Origin: JBOFIQ01 sp051654905
GTDB taxonomy: Bacteria; Actinomycetota; Actinomycetes; Propionibacteriales; Propionibacteriaceae
Assembly (NCBI GenBank): GCA_051654905.1
Contig: JBOFYY010000159.1
Location: 197,230 to 261,229, forward strand
Direction: 5' to 3'
DNA: 64,000 nucleotides
Positions 16,141 to 24,637 of this stretch are shown here, piece by piece. Made by a program: the position numbers and the translations under genes. Every line of letters begins with the position of its first letter. The first letter of the stretch is position 1. Under the pieces are notes generated by a model that was not told where the DNA came from, searched no databases, and worked only from the letters and a program-made list of their open reading frames with translations.

Positions 16141-17595
16141 ATGACTGCTCCAGCTCGGCTTCGGGTAGCGCCTTCTCCTACGGGAGATCCGCATGTAGGC
16201 ACAGCGTATATGGCACTTTTTGATAAGGCATATGCTGTTAAAACTGGCGGAAAATTTGTGCTACGTATTGAAGATACCGATCAGGCGCGCTTGGTGGCAT
16301 CGTCGGAACAGCAAATCTATGACACTTTGGAGTGGCTAGGGTTAGCGCCAGATGAGTCTCCGCTCGTAGGTGGGCCATACGCTCCATATAAACAATCTGA
16401 GCGGTTAGATACCTATGCCCCTTATGTTCAACAGCTAGTTGATGCTGGGCATGCTTACTATTGCTGGTGTTCTTCGGAGCGGTTGCAGCAGATGCGAGCT
16501 GAGCAGCAAGCAGCTAAGCAGGATCCAGGCTATGACCGGCTCTGCTTAGGCAAGACGCAGCAAGAGCGAGCCTTGCTGCCTGGTTTTCAGGAAAAGCCAG
16601 TGGTGCGAATGCTGATTCCCCAGGATGTGGAATTAACATTTGATGATTTGATTAATGGTCAGACTTCGGCTCCTCGCCCTGATGACCAGGTCATTCTTAA
16701 AACTGACGGATTCCCTACTTATCATTTAGCGGTTGTGGTTGACGACCATCTAATGGGTATTACCCATGTGGTGAGAGGCCAAGAGTGGATTAGCTCCACT
16801 CCGAAACATCTACTGCTATATAAGTGGCTGGGTTGGCAAGCCCCGGCATTTGCTCATATGCCGTTATTGCGTGAGAAAGATCGCTCTAAGATCTCTAAGC
16901 GTAAGAATCCGGCAGCTCGATTGATGTGGTTCCGGGAGCAAGGGTATCTACCAGAAGCATTGCTTAACTTTTTGATGTTGCTGGGGTATCCGCCTATTGA
17001 TGAAGATAACGAGATTCAGTCCTTTGATGACTTTGTTGCTGCTTTTGACTGGGCGAAGATCAACCCGGCGGGGCCGATTTTTGATACCGATAAGCTGAAT
17101 TGGCTCAACGGACAGTACATTAGGCAGCTTTCAGCTGAGGAATTGTCGAGCCGTATTGTCACCTACCAGCGTGAGCAAGGCGATGAGGTTAGTGATGATC
17201 AGGTAGCGATGATCAGGCAGGCAACTCCGCTGATTCAAGAGCGGCTCACCTTGTTACAGGAAGCTAAAGAAAAATTAGCGTTCTTCTTCTATGACGATGC
17301 CGCTATTGAGGTTGCTGATGATCTAAAAGCGTCATTGCCAGAAAATACCGCCGAGATCTGCAAAGCTGCGATAGCTGCTTTGCAAGGGCTAACTTCGTGG
17401 GAAGCCGATTCCATTCACACCGTGCTACGAGAGCAGCTGGTTGAGGCTATGGCTATTAAGCCTAAATTTGCTTTCACCCCATTACGGGTTGGGCTGACTG
17501 GTTCTAAAGTATCGCCGCCGCTATTTGAGTCAATGGTAGTGCTGGGGCAGAATCGAACCCTGCTTCGACTGCGGTCTTTTCTGTCTAATCTATAA
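16141..17595 (+). CDS. gltX: Glutamyl-tRNA synthetase
   Basis: Class Ic synthetase charging tRNA-Glu. From ATG 16141 it is 484 residues and begins MTAPARLRVAPSPTGDPHVG, the normal N-terminus with its HIGH-type motif. An in-frame ATG at 16114 would add nine residues not typical of the family, and AAAGG sits about nine bases before 16141. The KMSKS-type motif is SKISKRKN around residue 250. The C-terminal helical anticodon domain ends in FLSNL. It lies downstream of glnS; a small unknown gene follows after 29 bases. Confidence 0.95.
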   Translation: MTAPARLRVAPSPTGDPHVGTAYMALFDKAYAVKTGGKFVLRIEDTDQARLVASSEQQIYDTLEWLGLAPDESPLVGGPYAPYKQSERLDTYAPYVQQLVDAGHAYYCWCSSERLQQMRAEQQAAKQDPGYDRLCLGKTQQERALLPGFQEKPVVRMLIPQDVELTFDDLINGQTSAPRPDDQVILKTDGFPTYHLAVVVDDHLMGITHVVRGQEWISSTPKHLLLYKWLGWQAPAFAHMPLLREKDRSKISKRKNPAARLMWFREQGYLPEALLNFLMLLGYPPIDEDNEIQSFDDFVAAFDWAKINPAGPIFDTDKLNWLNGQYIRQLSAEELSSRIVTYQREQGDEVSDDQVAMIRQATPLIQERLTLLQEAKEKLAFFFYDDAAIEVADDLKASLPENTAEICKAAIAALQGLTSWEADSIHTVLREQLVEAMAIKPKFAFTPLRVGLTGSKVSPPLFESMVVLGQNRTLLRLRSFLSNL

Positions 17596-17624
17596 ATCTA
17601 TGTGTTTTTGAGAGAGGGGCGTTC

Positions 17625-18146
17625 ATGCAGGTAGCAGTCTGTTTATTGCCAGAAAGAGAGCTTGCTGCTGAGCTTGTCGTCTTTGCTCAAAGCCATGCAA
17701 CATGGCTAGGTGCTGGAGTCCCATCATTGGCTACGAACCGTCCGCGGCTCTTGTTATGTTCAGGGGAGGTTGATGAGTGGGCTGTGACGCCAGAACTGTT
17801 GGAGGAGATGGCTCCGCCGCAGCCGTTAGCTGCGCGGTTTGGTGCGTTATCGCTGGTTTCGGGAACTATCTTTGGTCCGTTAGTATCCATGGGCGGCGCG
17901 GATTCGAGAGCGTTGGTGAGTTTGCAGGCTCGGATAACCGTACGGTTAGGGCTGCAACTTCCCGATAGCTGGATTCCGGGCATTGAACTAGGTAAGACCA
18001 CTGAAGAACGACTACGTCCGACGGTAAAGGCTGGCTGGGCTACTACGATGGAAGGTCGTGCGGTGGCATTAAACCGGCTAGGTTTCCTCCGCCTAGATGC
18101 CGATGGGCGCGCCCATGCGACGATTGCTTCCCACGCTCTTGGGTAA
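17625..18146 (+). CDS. Hypothetical protein, possible degenerate 2H (LigT-like) protein
   Basis: 173 residues, ATG after GAGGGG. No confident family. The layout recalls 2'-5' RNA ligase/2H phosphoesterases: an early segment RPRLLLCSGEV stands where RPHLTL would be, and a later WIPGIELGKTTEER where WxPHVTL would be. Both HxT catalytic motifs are missing, so if related it should be inactive or binding-only. This comparison is my inference from spacing and flanking residues. It follows gltX closely and may be co-transcribed with it. Confidence 0.6.
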   Translation: MQVAVCLLPERELAAELVVFAQSHATWLGAGVPSLATNRPRLLLCSGEVDEWAVTPELLEEMAPPQPLAARFGALSLVSGTIFGPLVSMGGADSRALVSLQARITVRLGLQLPDSWIPGIELGKTTEERLRPTVKAGWATTMEGRAVALNRLGFLRLDADGRAHATIASHALG

Positions 18147-18349
18147 AAAGTGACAAAATACCCCGATTTGGTTTCTCGGCAAGCACGTGGGAGACTAGTG
18201 CAGTTGCTCCGTCGAGACCGCCGGGGTGGATTATTGAACAGGGTCGACGACACAGATCGTTGCTGAAGCTCAGTTTTTCGCGTCCCCGTGTGGTCTCAAT
18301 GCCAGCAAGGCAGCTCACCGCAAGGTGGCGGCGACCGCTGGCCTAGCAA

Positions 18350-18418
18350 TCTCGAAGAGGGAGAAATCCGCTCTTCGAGATACTTGGGTCAGCGACACGC
18401 CCGACCGCGGGGGTCGGG
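18350..18418 (+). promoter_or_regulatory. Structured leader of the S10 operon
   Basis: The 328-base gap 18147-18474 holds no gene. Near its 3' end are two clear hairpins: TCTCGAAGAG (18350-18359) pairs perfectly with 18371-18380, and CCCGACC (18400-18406) with GGTCGGG (18412-18418). This fits a structured 5' leader of the rpsJ transcript. In enterobacteria L4 represses through such a leader; whether that applies here is unknown. I could not place the promoter with confidence. Confidence 0.5.
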
Positions 18419-18474
18419 ACAACACCTAGTCAGGAACTCCACCCAGGCTAGTAGGGACGAGAGAAGGACGAACT

Positions 18475-18786
18475 GTGGCGGGACAAAAGATCCGCATCAG
18501 GCTCCGGGCCTATGACCACGAGGTCATCGATTCGTCGGCACGCAAGATTGTCGACACGGTGACCCGTACGGGTGCGAAGGTAGCCGGCCCGGTGCCGCTA
18601 CCAACGGAAAAGAACGTATTCTGCGTGATCCGTTCGCCCCACAAGTACAAGGACAGCCGTGAGCATTTCGAGATGCGTACACATAAGCGGCTGATTGACA
18701 TCCTCGACCCGACACCGAAGACGGTTGATTCGCTAATGCGTCTCGACCTCCCGGCCGGTGTCGACATCGAGATCAAGCTCCCCTGA
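18475..18786 (+). CDS. rpsJ: 30S ribosomal protein S10
   Basis: Small-subunit head protein (NusE in antitermination complexes). 103 residues with GTG start and AAGGA eight bases before. It begins AGQKIRIRLRAYDHEVIDSSARKIV and retains the PLPTEKNVFCVIRSPHKYKDSREHFEMR region, both hallmark S10 segments. First gene of the S10 operon, following a long structured leader. Confidence 0.98.
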   Translation: MAGQKIRIRLRAYDHEVIDSSARKIVDTVTRTGAKVAGPVPLPTEKNVFCVIRSPHKYKDSREHFEMRTHKRLIDILDPTPKTVDSLMRLDLPAGVDIEIKLP

Positions 18787-18797
18787 GGTAGATAAGC

Positions 18798-19457
18798 ATG
18801 AGCACTGAACGTAAGGTGAAGGGCATCCTGGGCACTAAGCTCGGCATGACCCAGCTCTGGGATGACAACAACAAGGTTGTCCCTGTAACCGTGATCCAGG
18901 CCGGCCCGTGTGTTGTCACTCAGGTTCGCACCCCCGAGGTTGATGGCTATAACGCCATTCAGCTTGGGTTTGGAGCGAAAAAGGCTAAAAAGATCACCAA
19001 GCCAGAGGCGGGTCATTTCGCCAAGGCTGATACCACCGCACGCAAGCACCTAATGGAGCTGCGCACACTCGACGCTTCCGAGTACACACTCGGACAGGAA
19101 CTCACAGTTGAGCTTTTCGAAGCTGCTGAGATCGTCGATGTGACTGGTGTAACAAAGGGTAAGGGCACTGCCGGTGTCATGAAGCGTCATGGATTCAAGG
19201 GTCTTAAGGCCAGCCATGGTGTACACCGCAAGCACCGCGCCCCAGGTTCTATTGGTGGTTGCTCGACCCCAGGTCGAGTTTTCCGAGGACTCAAGATGGC
19301 CGGTCGTATGGGTAATGCCCGTAAGACTGTCCAGAATTTGACCGTGCATGCGGTCGACGCCGAGCGCGGCCTCATCCTGGTTCGCGGTGCGATCCCAGGC
19401 AATAAGGGCAGCCTTGTCGTCGTACGCTCCGCCGCCAAGAAGGGAGTTGTGGCATGA
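18798..19457 (+). CDS. rplC: 50S ribosomal protein L3
   Basis: Large-subunit protein near the peptidyl transferase centre; 219 residues. It begins KGILGTKLGMTQLWDDNNKVVPVTVIQAGPC (read across residues 8-38), the family start. The tail contains the GRMGNARKTVQNL loop that reaches towards the catalytic centre. It overlaps rplD by 4 bases (ATGA), so translation is coupled. Confidence 0.98.
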   Translation: MSTERKVKGILGTKLGMTQLWDDNNKVVPVTVIQAGPCVVTQVRTPEVDGYNAIQLGFGAKKAKKITKPEAGHFAKADTTARKHLMELRTLDASEYTLGQELTVELFEAAEIVDVTGVTKGKGTAGVMKRHGFKGLKASHGVHRKHRAPGSIGGCSTPGRVFRGLKMAGRMGNARKTVQNLTVHAVDAERGLILVRGAIPGNKGSLVVVRSAAKKGVVA

Positions 19458-20158
19458 GCGAGTCCATCAAGGTGGACGTTCTGAGCGCCGAAGGTAAGAA
19501 GGCCGGTCAGGCTGAGCTTCCCGCCGCTCTATTTGATGCGCAGACCAACGTCCCGCTGATCCATCAGGTTGTTGTTGCTCAGCTAGCTGCGGCTCGCCAG
19601 GGCACTCATTCGACCAAAACCCGCGGCGAGGTTCGCGGCGGTGGCATCAAGCCATGGCGTCAAAAGGGTACCGGTCGCGCCCGTCAGGGTTCGCGTCGCG
19701 CCCCGCAGTGGGCTGGCGGTGGCACCGTTCATGGTCCACAGCCACGTAGCTACGACCAGCGCACCCCGAAAAAGATGATCGCTGCAGCTTTGCGAGGTGC
19801 TCTTTCGGATCGCGCTCGTGATGGCAAAGTTTTTGTTCTTGACTCGATCGTTACTGGCGAGACCCCCAAGACCAAGGACGCCATCAAGGCTTTGTCCGCT
19901 ATTGGCGATGTGAACAAGATGCTCGTCGTCTTGGATCGTGACGAGGATATCGCGTGGTTGTCACTGCGTAACGTTCCTTCAGTTCACGCTCTAGCCGTCG
20001 ATCAGCTGAACGCATACGACGTGCTCTGCAATGACGCCGTTGTTTTCACCAAGGCTGCTCTTGACGTTTTCGTCATCGGTCCGGTGAAGGGTCGTTCGGT
20101 TAAGGCCGTCGCCACTGAGTCCGAGGCTGACGCTGAGGAGAAGGAGACCGACAAGTGA
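19454..20158 (+). CDS. rplD: 50S ribosomal protein L4
   Basis: Exit-tunnel protein of the large subunit; 234 residues. The tunnel loop is recognisable as RGGGIKPWRQKGTGRARQGS. An acidic tail (ESEADAEEKETDK) extends beyond the usual fold by about 15-20 residues. It overlaps both rplC and rplW by 4 bases. In E. coli L4 is the S10 operon autoregulator; no binding site is proven here. Confidence 0.97.
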   Translation: MSESIKVDVLSAEGKKAGQAELPAALFDAQTNVPLIHQVVVAQLAAARQGTHSTKTRGEVRGGGIKPWRQKGTGRARQGSRRAPQWAGGGTVHGPQPRSYDQRTPKKMIAAALRGALSDRARDGKVFVLDSIVTGETPKTKDAIKALSAIGDVNKMLVVLDRDEDIAWLSLRNVPSVHALAVDQLNAYDVLCNDAVVFTKAALDVFVIGPVKGRSVKAVATESEADAEEKETDK

Positions 20159-20463
20159 ACGTTCTAAAGATCCGCGACCATCGCGACATTTTGCTCGCCC
20201 CGGTCGTCTCGGAGAAGAGCTACTCGCTCATCGACGAGAACAAGTACACGTTCCTGGTCGCGCCTAACGCGAACAAGACTGAGATCAAGATTGCCGTTGA
20301 GAAGATCTACGGTGTCAAGGTCGCAAGTGTCAACACGATCAACCGCCTTGGCAAGAAGCGTCGTACCCGTGCAGGTTGGGGCAAGCGCCCTGATACCAAG
20401 CGCGCTATCGTGACGCTAGCCGAGGGTGACCGCATCGACATTTTCGGAGCTCCGACGGCCTAA
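20155..20463 (+). CDS. rplW: 50S ribosomal protein L23
   Basis: Large-subunit protein at the tunnel exit and docking site for trigger factor and SRP. 102 residues. Conserved segments: APVVSEKSY near the start, YTFLVAPNANKTEIKIAVEK (residues 31-50) and a basic loop KKRRTRAGWGKRPDTKRAIV. Start overlaps rplD by 4 bases. Confidence 0.97.
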   Translation: MNVLKIRDHRDILLAPVVSEKSYSLIDENKYTFLVAPNANKTEIKIAVEKIYGVKVASVNTINRLGKKRRTRAGWGKRPDTKRAIVTLAEGDRIDIFGAPTA

Positions 20464-20492
20464 GGCCGCTGGAGAGTGAGGACTGAAGAGTC

Positions 20493-21332
20493 ATGGGTAT
20501 CCGTAAGTACAAGCCGACAACGCCGGGCCGTCGCGGCTCCAGCGTCGCCGATTTCGTCGAGTTGACGCGTTCCACGCCAGAGAAGTCGCTACTTCGCCCA
20601 CAAGTAAAAACGGGTGGACGTAACAACACTGGTCGTATTACGACGCGTCATATTGGTGGTGGCCACAAGCAGGCTTACCGCTTGGTCGACTTCAAGCGCT
20701 ACGACAAGGACGGTATTCCGGCCAAGGTTGCGCATATTGAATACGATCCAAACCGTACCGCTCGCATCGCTTTGCTGCATTACGCAGACGGCGAAAAGCG
20801 CTACATCATTGCTCCGGCCGGTCTAACCCAGGGCACGGTTATCGTGTCCGGCGAGGGTGCTGACATTAAGCCGGGCAACAACCTTCCGCTACGTAACATC
20901 CCTGTTGGCACCACGGTGCACAACGTTGAGCTTCGCCCCGGTGGCGGCGCCAAGATGGGTCGTTCGGCTGGCGCTGCTATTCAGCTCGTTGCTCGTGAGG
21001 GCAAATATGCGACGCTGCGTATGCCGTCAGGCGAAATGCGTATGGTTGACGTCCGCTGTCGCGCCTCCGTTGGTGAGGTCGGCAACGCTGAACAGAGCAA
21101 CATCAACTGGGGCAAGGCCGGCCGTATGCGCTGGAAGGGCCGTCGTCCCACGGTTCGTGGTGTTGCAATGAACCCGATCGATCACCCACATGGTGGTGGT
21201 GAGGGCAAGACCTCCGGTGGTCGCCACCCGGTCTCCCCGTGGGGTAAGCCTGAGGGCCGCACCCGTGACAAGAACAAGGCCAGCTCGCGACTTATCATCC
21301 GTCGCCGCAAGGCCAACGGCAAGAAGCGCTGA
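20493..21332 (+). CDS. rplB: 50S ribosomal protein L2
   Basis: Large-subunit protein needed for subunit association and peptidyl transfer; 279 residues, full length. It begins MGIRKYKPTTPGRRGSSVAD. The essential C-terminal motif GVAMNPIDHPHGGGEGKTSGGRHPVSPWG spans about residues 222-250 and includes the invariant histidine. The GTVIVSGEGADIKPGNNLPL region is typical. Confidence 0.98.
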   Translation: MGIRKYKPTTPGRRGSSVADFVELTRSTPEKSLLRPQVKTGGRNNTGRITTRHIGGGHKQAYRLVDFKRYDKDGIPAKVAHIEYDPNRTARIALLHYADGEKRYIIAPAGLTQGTVIVSGEGADIKPGNNLPLRNIPVGTTVHNVELRPGGGAKMGRSAGAAIQLVAREGKYATLRMPSGEMRMVDVRCRASVGEVGNAEQSNINWGKAGRMRWKGRRPTVRGVAMNPIDHPHGGGEGKTSGGRHPVSPWGKPEGRTRDKNKASSRLIIRRRKANGKKR

Positions 21333-21350
21333 TCAGGAGCCTGAGAAAAT

Positions 21351-21632
21351 ATGCCACGCAGCCTGAAGAAGGGCCCCTTCATCGACGAGCATCTTCAAAA
21401 GAAGGTCGATGCTCAGAATGAAAAGGGCACCAAAAATGTCATCAAGACTTGGTCACGTCGGTCGATGATTAGCCCCGACATGATCGGGCATACCATCGCT
21501 GTTCATGACGGTCGTAAGCACGTGCCGGTCTTCGTCACCGAGGCCATGATCGGTCATAAACTTGGTGAGTTTGCCCCGACGCGTACCTTTAAGGGACACG
21601 TCAAGGACGACAAGAAGTCGCGCCGGCGCTGA
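21351..21632 (+). CDS. rpsS: 30S ribosomal protein S19
   Basis: Head protein of the small subunit forming a pair with S13; 93 residues. Begins MPRSLKKGPFIDEHLQKKV and keeps the IVHDGRKHVP-like block (IAVHDGRKHVPVFVTEAMIG) and KLGEFAPTRTFKGHVKDDKK. Standard position between rplB and rplV. Confidence 0.98.
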   Translation: MPRSLKKGPFIDEHLQKKVDAQNEKGTKNVIKTWSRRSMISPDMIGHTIAVHDGRKHVPVFVTEAMIGHKLGEFAPTRTFKGHVKDDKKSRRR

Positions 21633-21655
21633 GCTGGCAGGAGGAACTATCAGAT

Positions 21656-22057
21656 ATGAGTGAGAACTCCCGTCCCAGCCGCCGTCAGGCGCTTCTGGGT
21701 GACCGTCCCGGTTCGTACGCCATTGCGCGTCACGTCCGTATGACCCCGCAGAAGGTCCGTCGCGTTGTCGACATGGTCCGCGGGCTCGATGCTAATGAGG
21801 CTTTGACCCTCTTGAAGTTTGCCCCTCAGGCAGCTTCGGAGCCGGTTTACAAGGTCCTTGCATCAGCCATGGCCAATGCCGAGAACGCTGAAGGACTTAA
21901 CGGTGACGATCTATTCGTCTCGCAGATCTTCGTCGACGAAGGTGTGACCATGCGTCGCATCCGCGCTCGCGCTAAGGGATCTGCCAGCCGTATCCTCAAG
22001 CGCGGTAGCCACATCACTGTGGTTGTCGAGCCCCGTTCCGAGAAGAAGGGAGCCTGA
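21656..22057 (+). CDS. rplV: 50S ribosomal protein L22
   Basis: Exit-tunnel protein; 133 residues with a short extra N-terminal segment (SENSRPSRRQALLGDRPGS) before the conserved YAIARHVRMTPQKVRRVVDM start of the fold. The beta-hairpin that lines the tunnel, including MRRIRARAKGSASRILKR, is intact, so the macrolide-relevant loop shows no obvious deletion. ATG at 21656 follows GGAGG at a good distance. Confidence 0.97.
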   Translation: MSENSRPSRRQALLGDRPGSYAIARHVRMTPQKVRRVVDMVRGLDANEALTLLKFAPQAASEPVYKVLASAMANAENAEGLNGDDLFVSQIFVDEGVTMRRIRARAKGSASRILKRGSHITVVVEPRSEKKGA

Positions 22058-22059
22058 GC

Positions 22060-22878
22060 ATGGGCCAGAAGATTAACCCCAATGGCTTCCGTCTCGGCAT
22101 CACTACCGATCACACAACCCGCTGGTTCGCTGACAAGCAGTACGCCGAGCTCCTCGGCGAAGATGTCAAGATCCGCGAGTTCCTAACAAAGAACCTCGAG
22201 CGCGCTGGTATCAGCAAGATCGAGATCGAGCGTCGCTCTGAGCGCGTCACGATCTTCCTTCATGCTGCTCGCCCGGGCATTGTCATCGGTCGCTCCGGCG
22301 CCGAGGCAGAGCGCGTCCGCAACTCCTTGGAGAAGCTGACGGGCAAGCAGGTTCAGCTCAACATTCTTGAGGTCAAGAACCCCGAGATTGATGCGCAGCT
22401 AGTAGCACAGGGAGTTGCTGAGCAGCTCGGTGCTCGTGTTGCATTCCGTCGTGCAATGCGTAAAGCCCAGCAGTCGGCTATGCGTGCAGGCGCCCAGGGC
22501 ATCCGTATCAAGTGCTCAGGTCGTCTTGGCGGAGCTGAAATGAGCCGCTCCGAGTTCTACCGCGAAGGTCGTGTGCCCTTGCACACTCTCCGCGCTGACA
22601 TTGACTACGGCTTCTATGAGGCTCGTACGACGTTCGGTCGTATCGGCGTCAAGGTGTGGATCTACAAGGGTGACGTCACCGGCAACCGTGCCGAGCGCGC
22701 CGCCCAGAAGGCTGCCCGTGCCGCTGCTAGCCAGCGTCCCGGCCGTGGCCGTCGCGGTGAGGGCCGTGGCCGCGGTGATCGTCCGGAGCGTGGCGGTCGC
22801 CGTCGCGCCGAGGCTGCGCCGACCGAGGCTGCTGTAGCGGCTGAGTCTGCGCCTGCCACTGAGAACGCAGGAGCGTAA
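22060..22878 (+). CDS. rpsC: 30S ribosomal protein S3
   Basis: mRNA-entry-site protein with KH and helicase-related roles. 272 residues. The core (GQKINPNGFRLGITTDHTTR at the start, KH region VIGRSGAEAERVRNSLEKLT, RLGGAEMSRSEFYREGRVPL) fills about 1-212. Beyond it is a long Arg/Gly-rich then Ala/Glu-rich tail (about 220-272) common in actinobacterial S3 but longer than in E. coli. Separated from rplV by two bases. Confidence 0.97.
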   Translation: MGQKINPNGFRLGITTDHTTRWFADKQYAELLGEDVKIREFLTKNLERAGISKIEIERRSERVTIFLHAARPGIVIGRSGAEAERVRNSLEKLTGKQVQLNILEVKNPEIDAQLVAQGVAEQLGARVAFRRAMRKAQQSAMRAGAQGIRIKCSGRLGGAEMSRSEFYREGRVPLHTLRADIDYGFYEARTTFGRIGVKVWIYKGDVTGNRAERAAQKAARAAASQRPGRGRRGEGRGRGDRPERGGRRRAEAAPTEAAVAAESAPATENAGA

Positions 22879-22879
22879 C

Positions 22880-23299
22880 ATGCTGATTCCCCGTCGCGTT
22901 AAGTACCGCAAGCAGCACCACCCCAAGCGTGATGGTGCTGCTAAGGGCGGAACACAGCTCGCCTTTGGTGAGTATGGCATTCAGGCGTTGGAGAGCTCAT
23001 ACCTCACCAACCGTCAGATCGAGTCCGCTCGTATTGCCATGACCCGTCATATTAAGCGTGGTGGCAAGGTGTGGATTAACGTCTACCCAGACCGTCCGCT
23101 GACCAAGCACCCAGCCGAATCCCGCATGGGTTCGGGTAAGGGCTCCCCGGAGCACTGGGTGGCCAACATCAAGCCGGGCCGTGTGCTCTTCGAGCTCTCC
23201 GGTGTCCCGGAGGAAGTAGCTCGTGAAGCCATGCGCTTGGCTATCCACAAGCTGCCCTTCAAGGCGCGGTTCATTAAGCGTGAAGCAGGTGAGATCTAA
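22880..23299 (+). CDS. rplP: 50S ribosomal protein L16
   Basis: Organises the A-site finger region of 23S rRNA; 139 residues. It begins MLIPRRVKYRKQHHPKR and contains GKVWINVYPDRPLTKHPAE and MGSGKGSPEHWVANIKPGRV, the strongest L16 signatures. The next gene, rpmC, begins immediately at 23300 after the stop. Confidence 0.98.
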   Translation: MLIPRRVKYRKQHHPKRDGAAKGGTQLAFGEYGIQALESSYLTNRQIESARIAMTRHIKRGGKVWINVYPDRPLTKHPAESRMGSGKGSPEHWVANIKPGRVLFELSGVPEEVAREAMRLAIHKLPFKARFIKREAGEI

Positions 23300-23536
23300 A
23301 TGGCGAAGACCCTTGAGGCGCACGAGCTGCGCCAGATGAGCCGAGATGAGCTCAACGCTAAGGTCCTCGAACTGAAGGAGGAGCTGTTCACGCTCCGTTT
23401 CCAGGCGGCCACTGGTCAGATGGAAACCCAGGGTCGGCTACGTGCAGTCCGTAAGGATATTGCACGTATCTACACCGTGCTCCAAGAGCGCAACCTGGGC
23501 ATCGTGGCTGATCCCGATCTCGAGAAGAAGGCGTAA
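23300..23536 (+). CDS. rpmC: 50S ribosomal protein L29
   Basis: Small helical protein next to L23 at the tunnel exit; 78 residues. It has the LRQMSRDELNAKVLELKEEL helix and the family motif LFTLRFQAATGQMETQGRL (read 31-49). Directly abuts rplP and is followed two bases later by rpsQ. Confidence 0.97.
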   Translation: MAKTLEAHELRQMSRDELNAKVLELKEELFTLRFQAATGQMETQGRLRAVRKDIARIYTVLQERNLGIVADPDLEKKA

Positions 23537-23538
23537 TC

Positions 23539-23814
23539 ATGGCTGAGACCACTGAGAAGATCGAGCGCACTGCGCGCAAGGTCCGCGAGGGCCTCGTCGT
23601 GTCAAGTAAGATGGATAAGACGATTGTCATTGAGGTAGAAGATCGTGTAAAGCACGCTCTCTATGGCAAAGTTATGACTAAGACTGTCCGTCTTAAGGCT
23701 CACGACGAGAATAATGAAGCTGGGTTGGGCGACCGCGTGCGTATCATGGAGACGCGCCCGTTGTCGGCAACCAAGCGCTGGCGTCTACTCGAGATCATCG
23801 AGAAGGCCAAGTAA
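23539..23814 (+). CDS. rpsQ: 30S ribosomal protein S17
   Basis: Primary 16S rRNA binder; 91 residues. OB-fold segments RKVREGLVVSSKMDKTIVIE, YGKVMTKTVRLKAHDE and VRIMETRPLSATKRWRLLE are all conserved. Last gene before an 81-base gap that marks the S10/spc operon boundary. Confidence 0.97.
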   Translation: MAETTEKIERTARKVREGLVVSSKMDKTIVIEVEDRVKHALYGKVMTKTVRLKAHDENNEAGLGDRVRIMETRPLSATKRWRLLEIIEKAK

Positions 23815-23852
23815 CCCACACTCGCCTGGCAAAAATCCAGGGAGTAACTATC

Positions 23853-23883
23853 GTTCCGTAAGGCCGCAAGGAACCAACGGAAC
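23853..23883 (+). promoter_or_regulatory. Hairpin in the rpsQ-rplN gap
   Basis: GTTCCGT (23853-23859) pairs perfectly with ACGGAAC (23877-23883) around a loop rich in GGCCGCAAGGAA. It lies 13 bases before the rplN ATG, just upstream of the AGGAG. It could modulate rplN translation or mark the start of the spc operon leader; there is no T-run, so termination is unlikely. Confidence 0.4.
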
Positions 23884-23895
23884 AGAGGAGAAAAG

Positions 23896-24264
23896 ATGAT
23901 CCAGCAGGAATCGCGGCTTAGGGTCGCTGATAACACTGGTGCAAAGGAACTTCTTTGCATCCGTGTTCTCGGTGGTTCCAAGCGCCGCTATGCCGGCCTC
24001 GGAGACACCATTGTGTGTAGCGTTAAAGACGCTATTCCGGGCGGCAACGTAAAGAAGGGCGATGTCGTGAAAGCGGTTATCGTCCGTACTGTGAAGTCCA
24101 GCCGTCGTCCCGACGGTTCCTACATCAAGTTTGACGAAAATGCTGCCGTCATCCTGAAGAACGACGGGGAGCCTCGCGGCACCCGTATCTTCGGTCCGGT
24201 CGGCCGTGAGCTACGTGAGAAGAAATTCATGCGTATTGTTTCGCTCGCTCCGGAGGTGATCTAA
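23896..24264 (+). CDS. rplN: 50S ribosomal protein L14
   Basis: Interface protein of the large subunit; 122 residues, exact family length. Begins MIQQESRLRVADNTGAKELLCIRVLGG and includes the YIKFDENAAVILKNDGEPRG and GTRIFGPVGRELREKKFMRIVSLAPEV segments. First gene of the spc group. Confidence 0.98.
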   Translation: MIQQESRLRVADNTGAKELLCIRVLGGSKRRYAGLGDTIVCSVKDAIPGGNVKKGDVVKAVIVRTVKSSRRPDGSYIKFDENAAVILKNDGEPRGTRIFGPVGRELREKKFMRIVSLAPEVI

Positions 24265-24265
24265 C

Positions 24266-24637
24266 ATGCAGTCGCTTTCCATCAAAAAGGGTGACCGCGT
24301 CAAGGTGATCGCTGGAAAAGACAAGGGAAAGACCGGAGAAGTTATTTCCGTCGATCCTCAGTCTGAGCGCGTTATCGTCGAAGGCGTAAACATTGTTACT
24401 CGCCATGTTAAGGACCACCAGGGCGGCAACGGTCAGGTAGTCAAGGGTGGCCGCGTTCAGTCCGAAGCCCCAATTCACGTTTCTAACGTGGCATTGTTGG
24501 TCAAGGTTGATGGCAAAGAAGTTACTACGCGTGTTGGTTACAAGCGCGTAGAGGTTTCTAAGCGTCGTCCTGATGGCACTGAATACAAGGCTGAGCGTAG
24601 CGTTCGTATCGCTCGCAAGACGCTTGAGGAGATCTGA
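24266..24637 (+). CDS. rplX: 50S ribosomal protein L24
   Basis: Early-assembly 23S rRNA binder; 123 residues, somewhat longer than the roughly 105 of E. coli. KOW motif KKGDRVKVIAGKDKGKTGEV is near the N-terminus. The extra length is mostly in the C-terminal region (GTEYKAERSVRIARKTLEEI). Its stop overlaps the rplE start by one base. Confidence 0.97.
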   Translation: MQSLSIKKGDRVKVIAGKDKGKTGEVISVDPQSERVIVEGVNIVTRHVKDHQGGNGQVVKGGRVQSEAPIHVSNVALLVKVDGKEVTTRVGYKRVEVSKRRPDGTEYKAERSVRIARKTLEEI

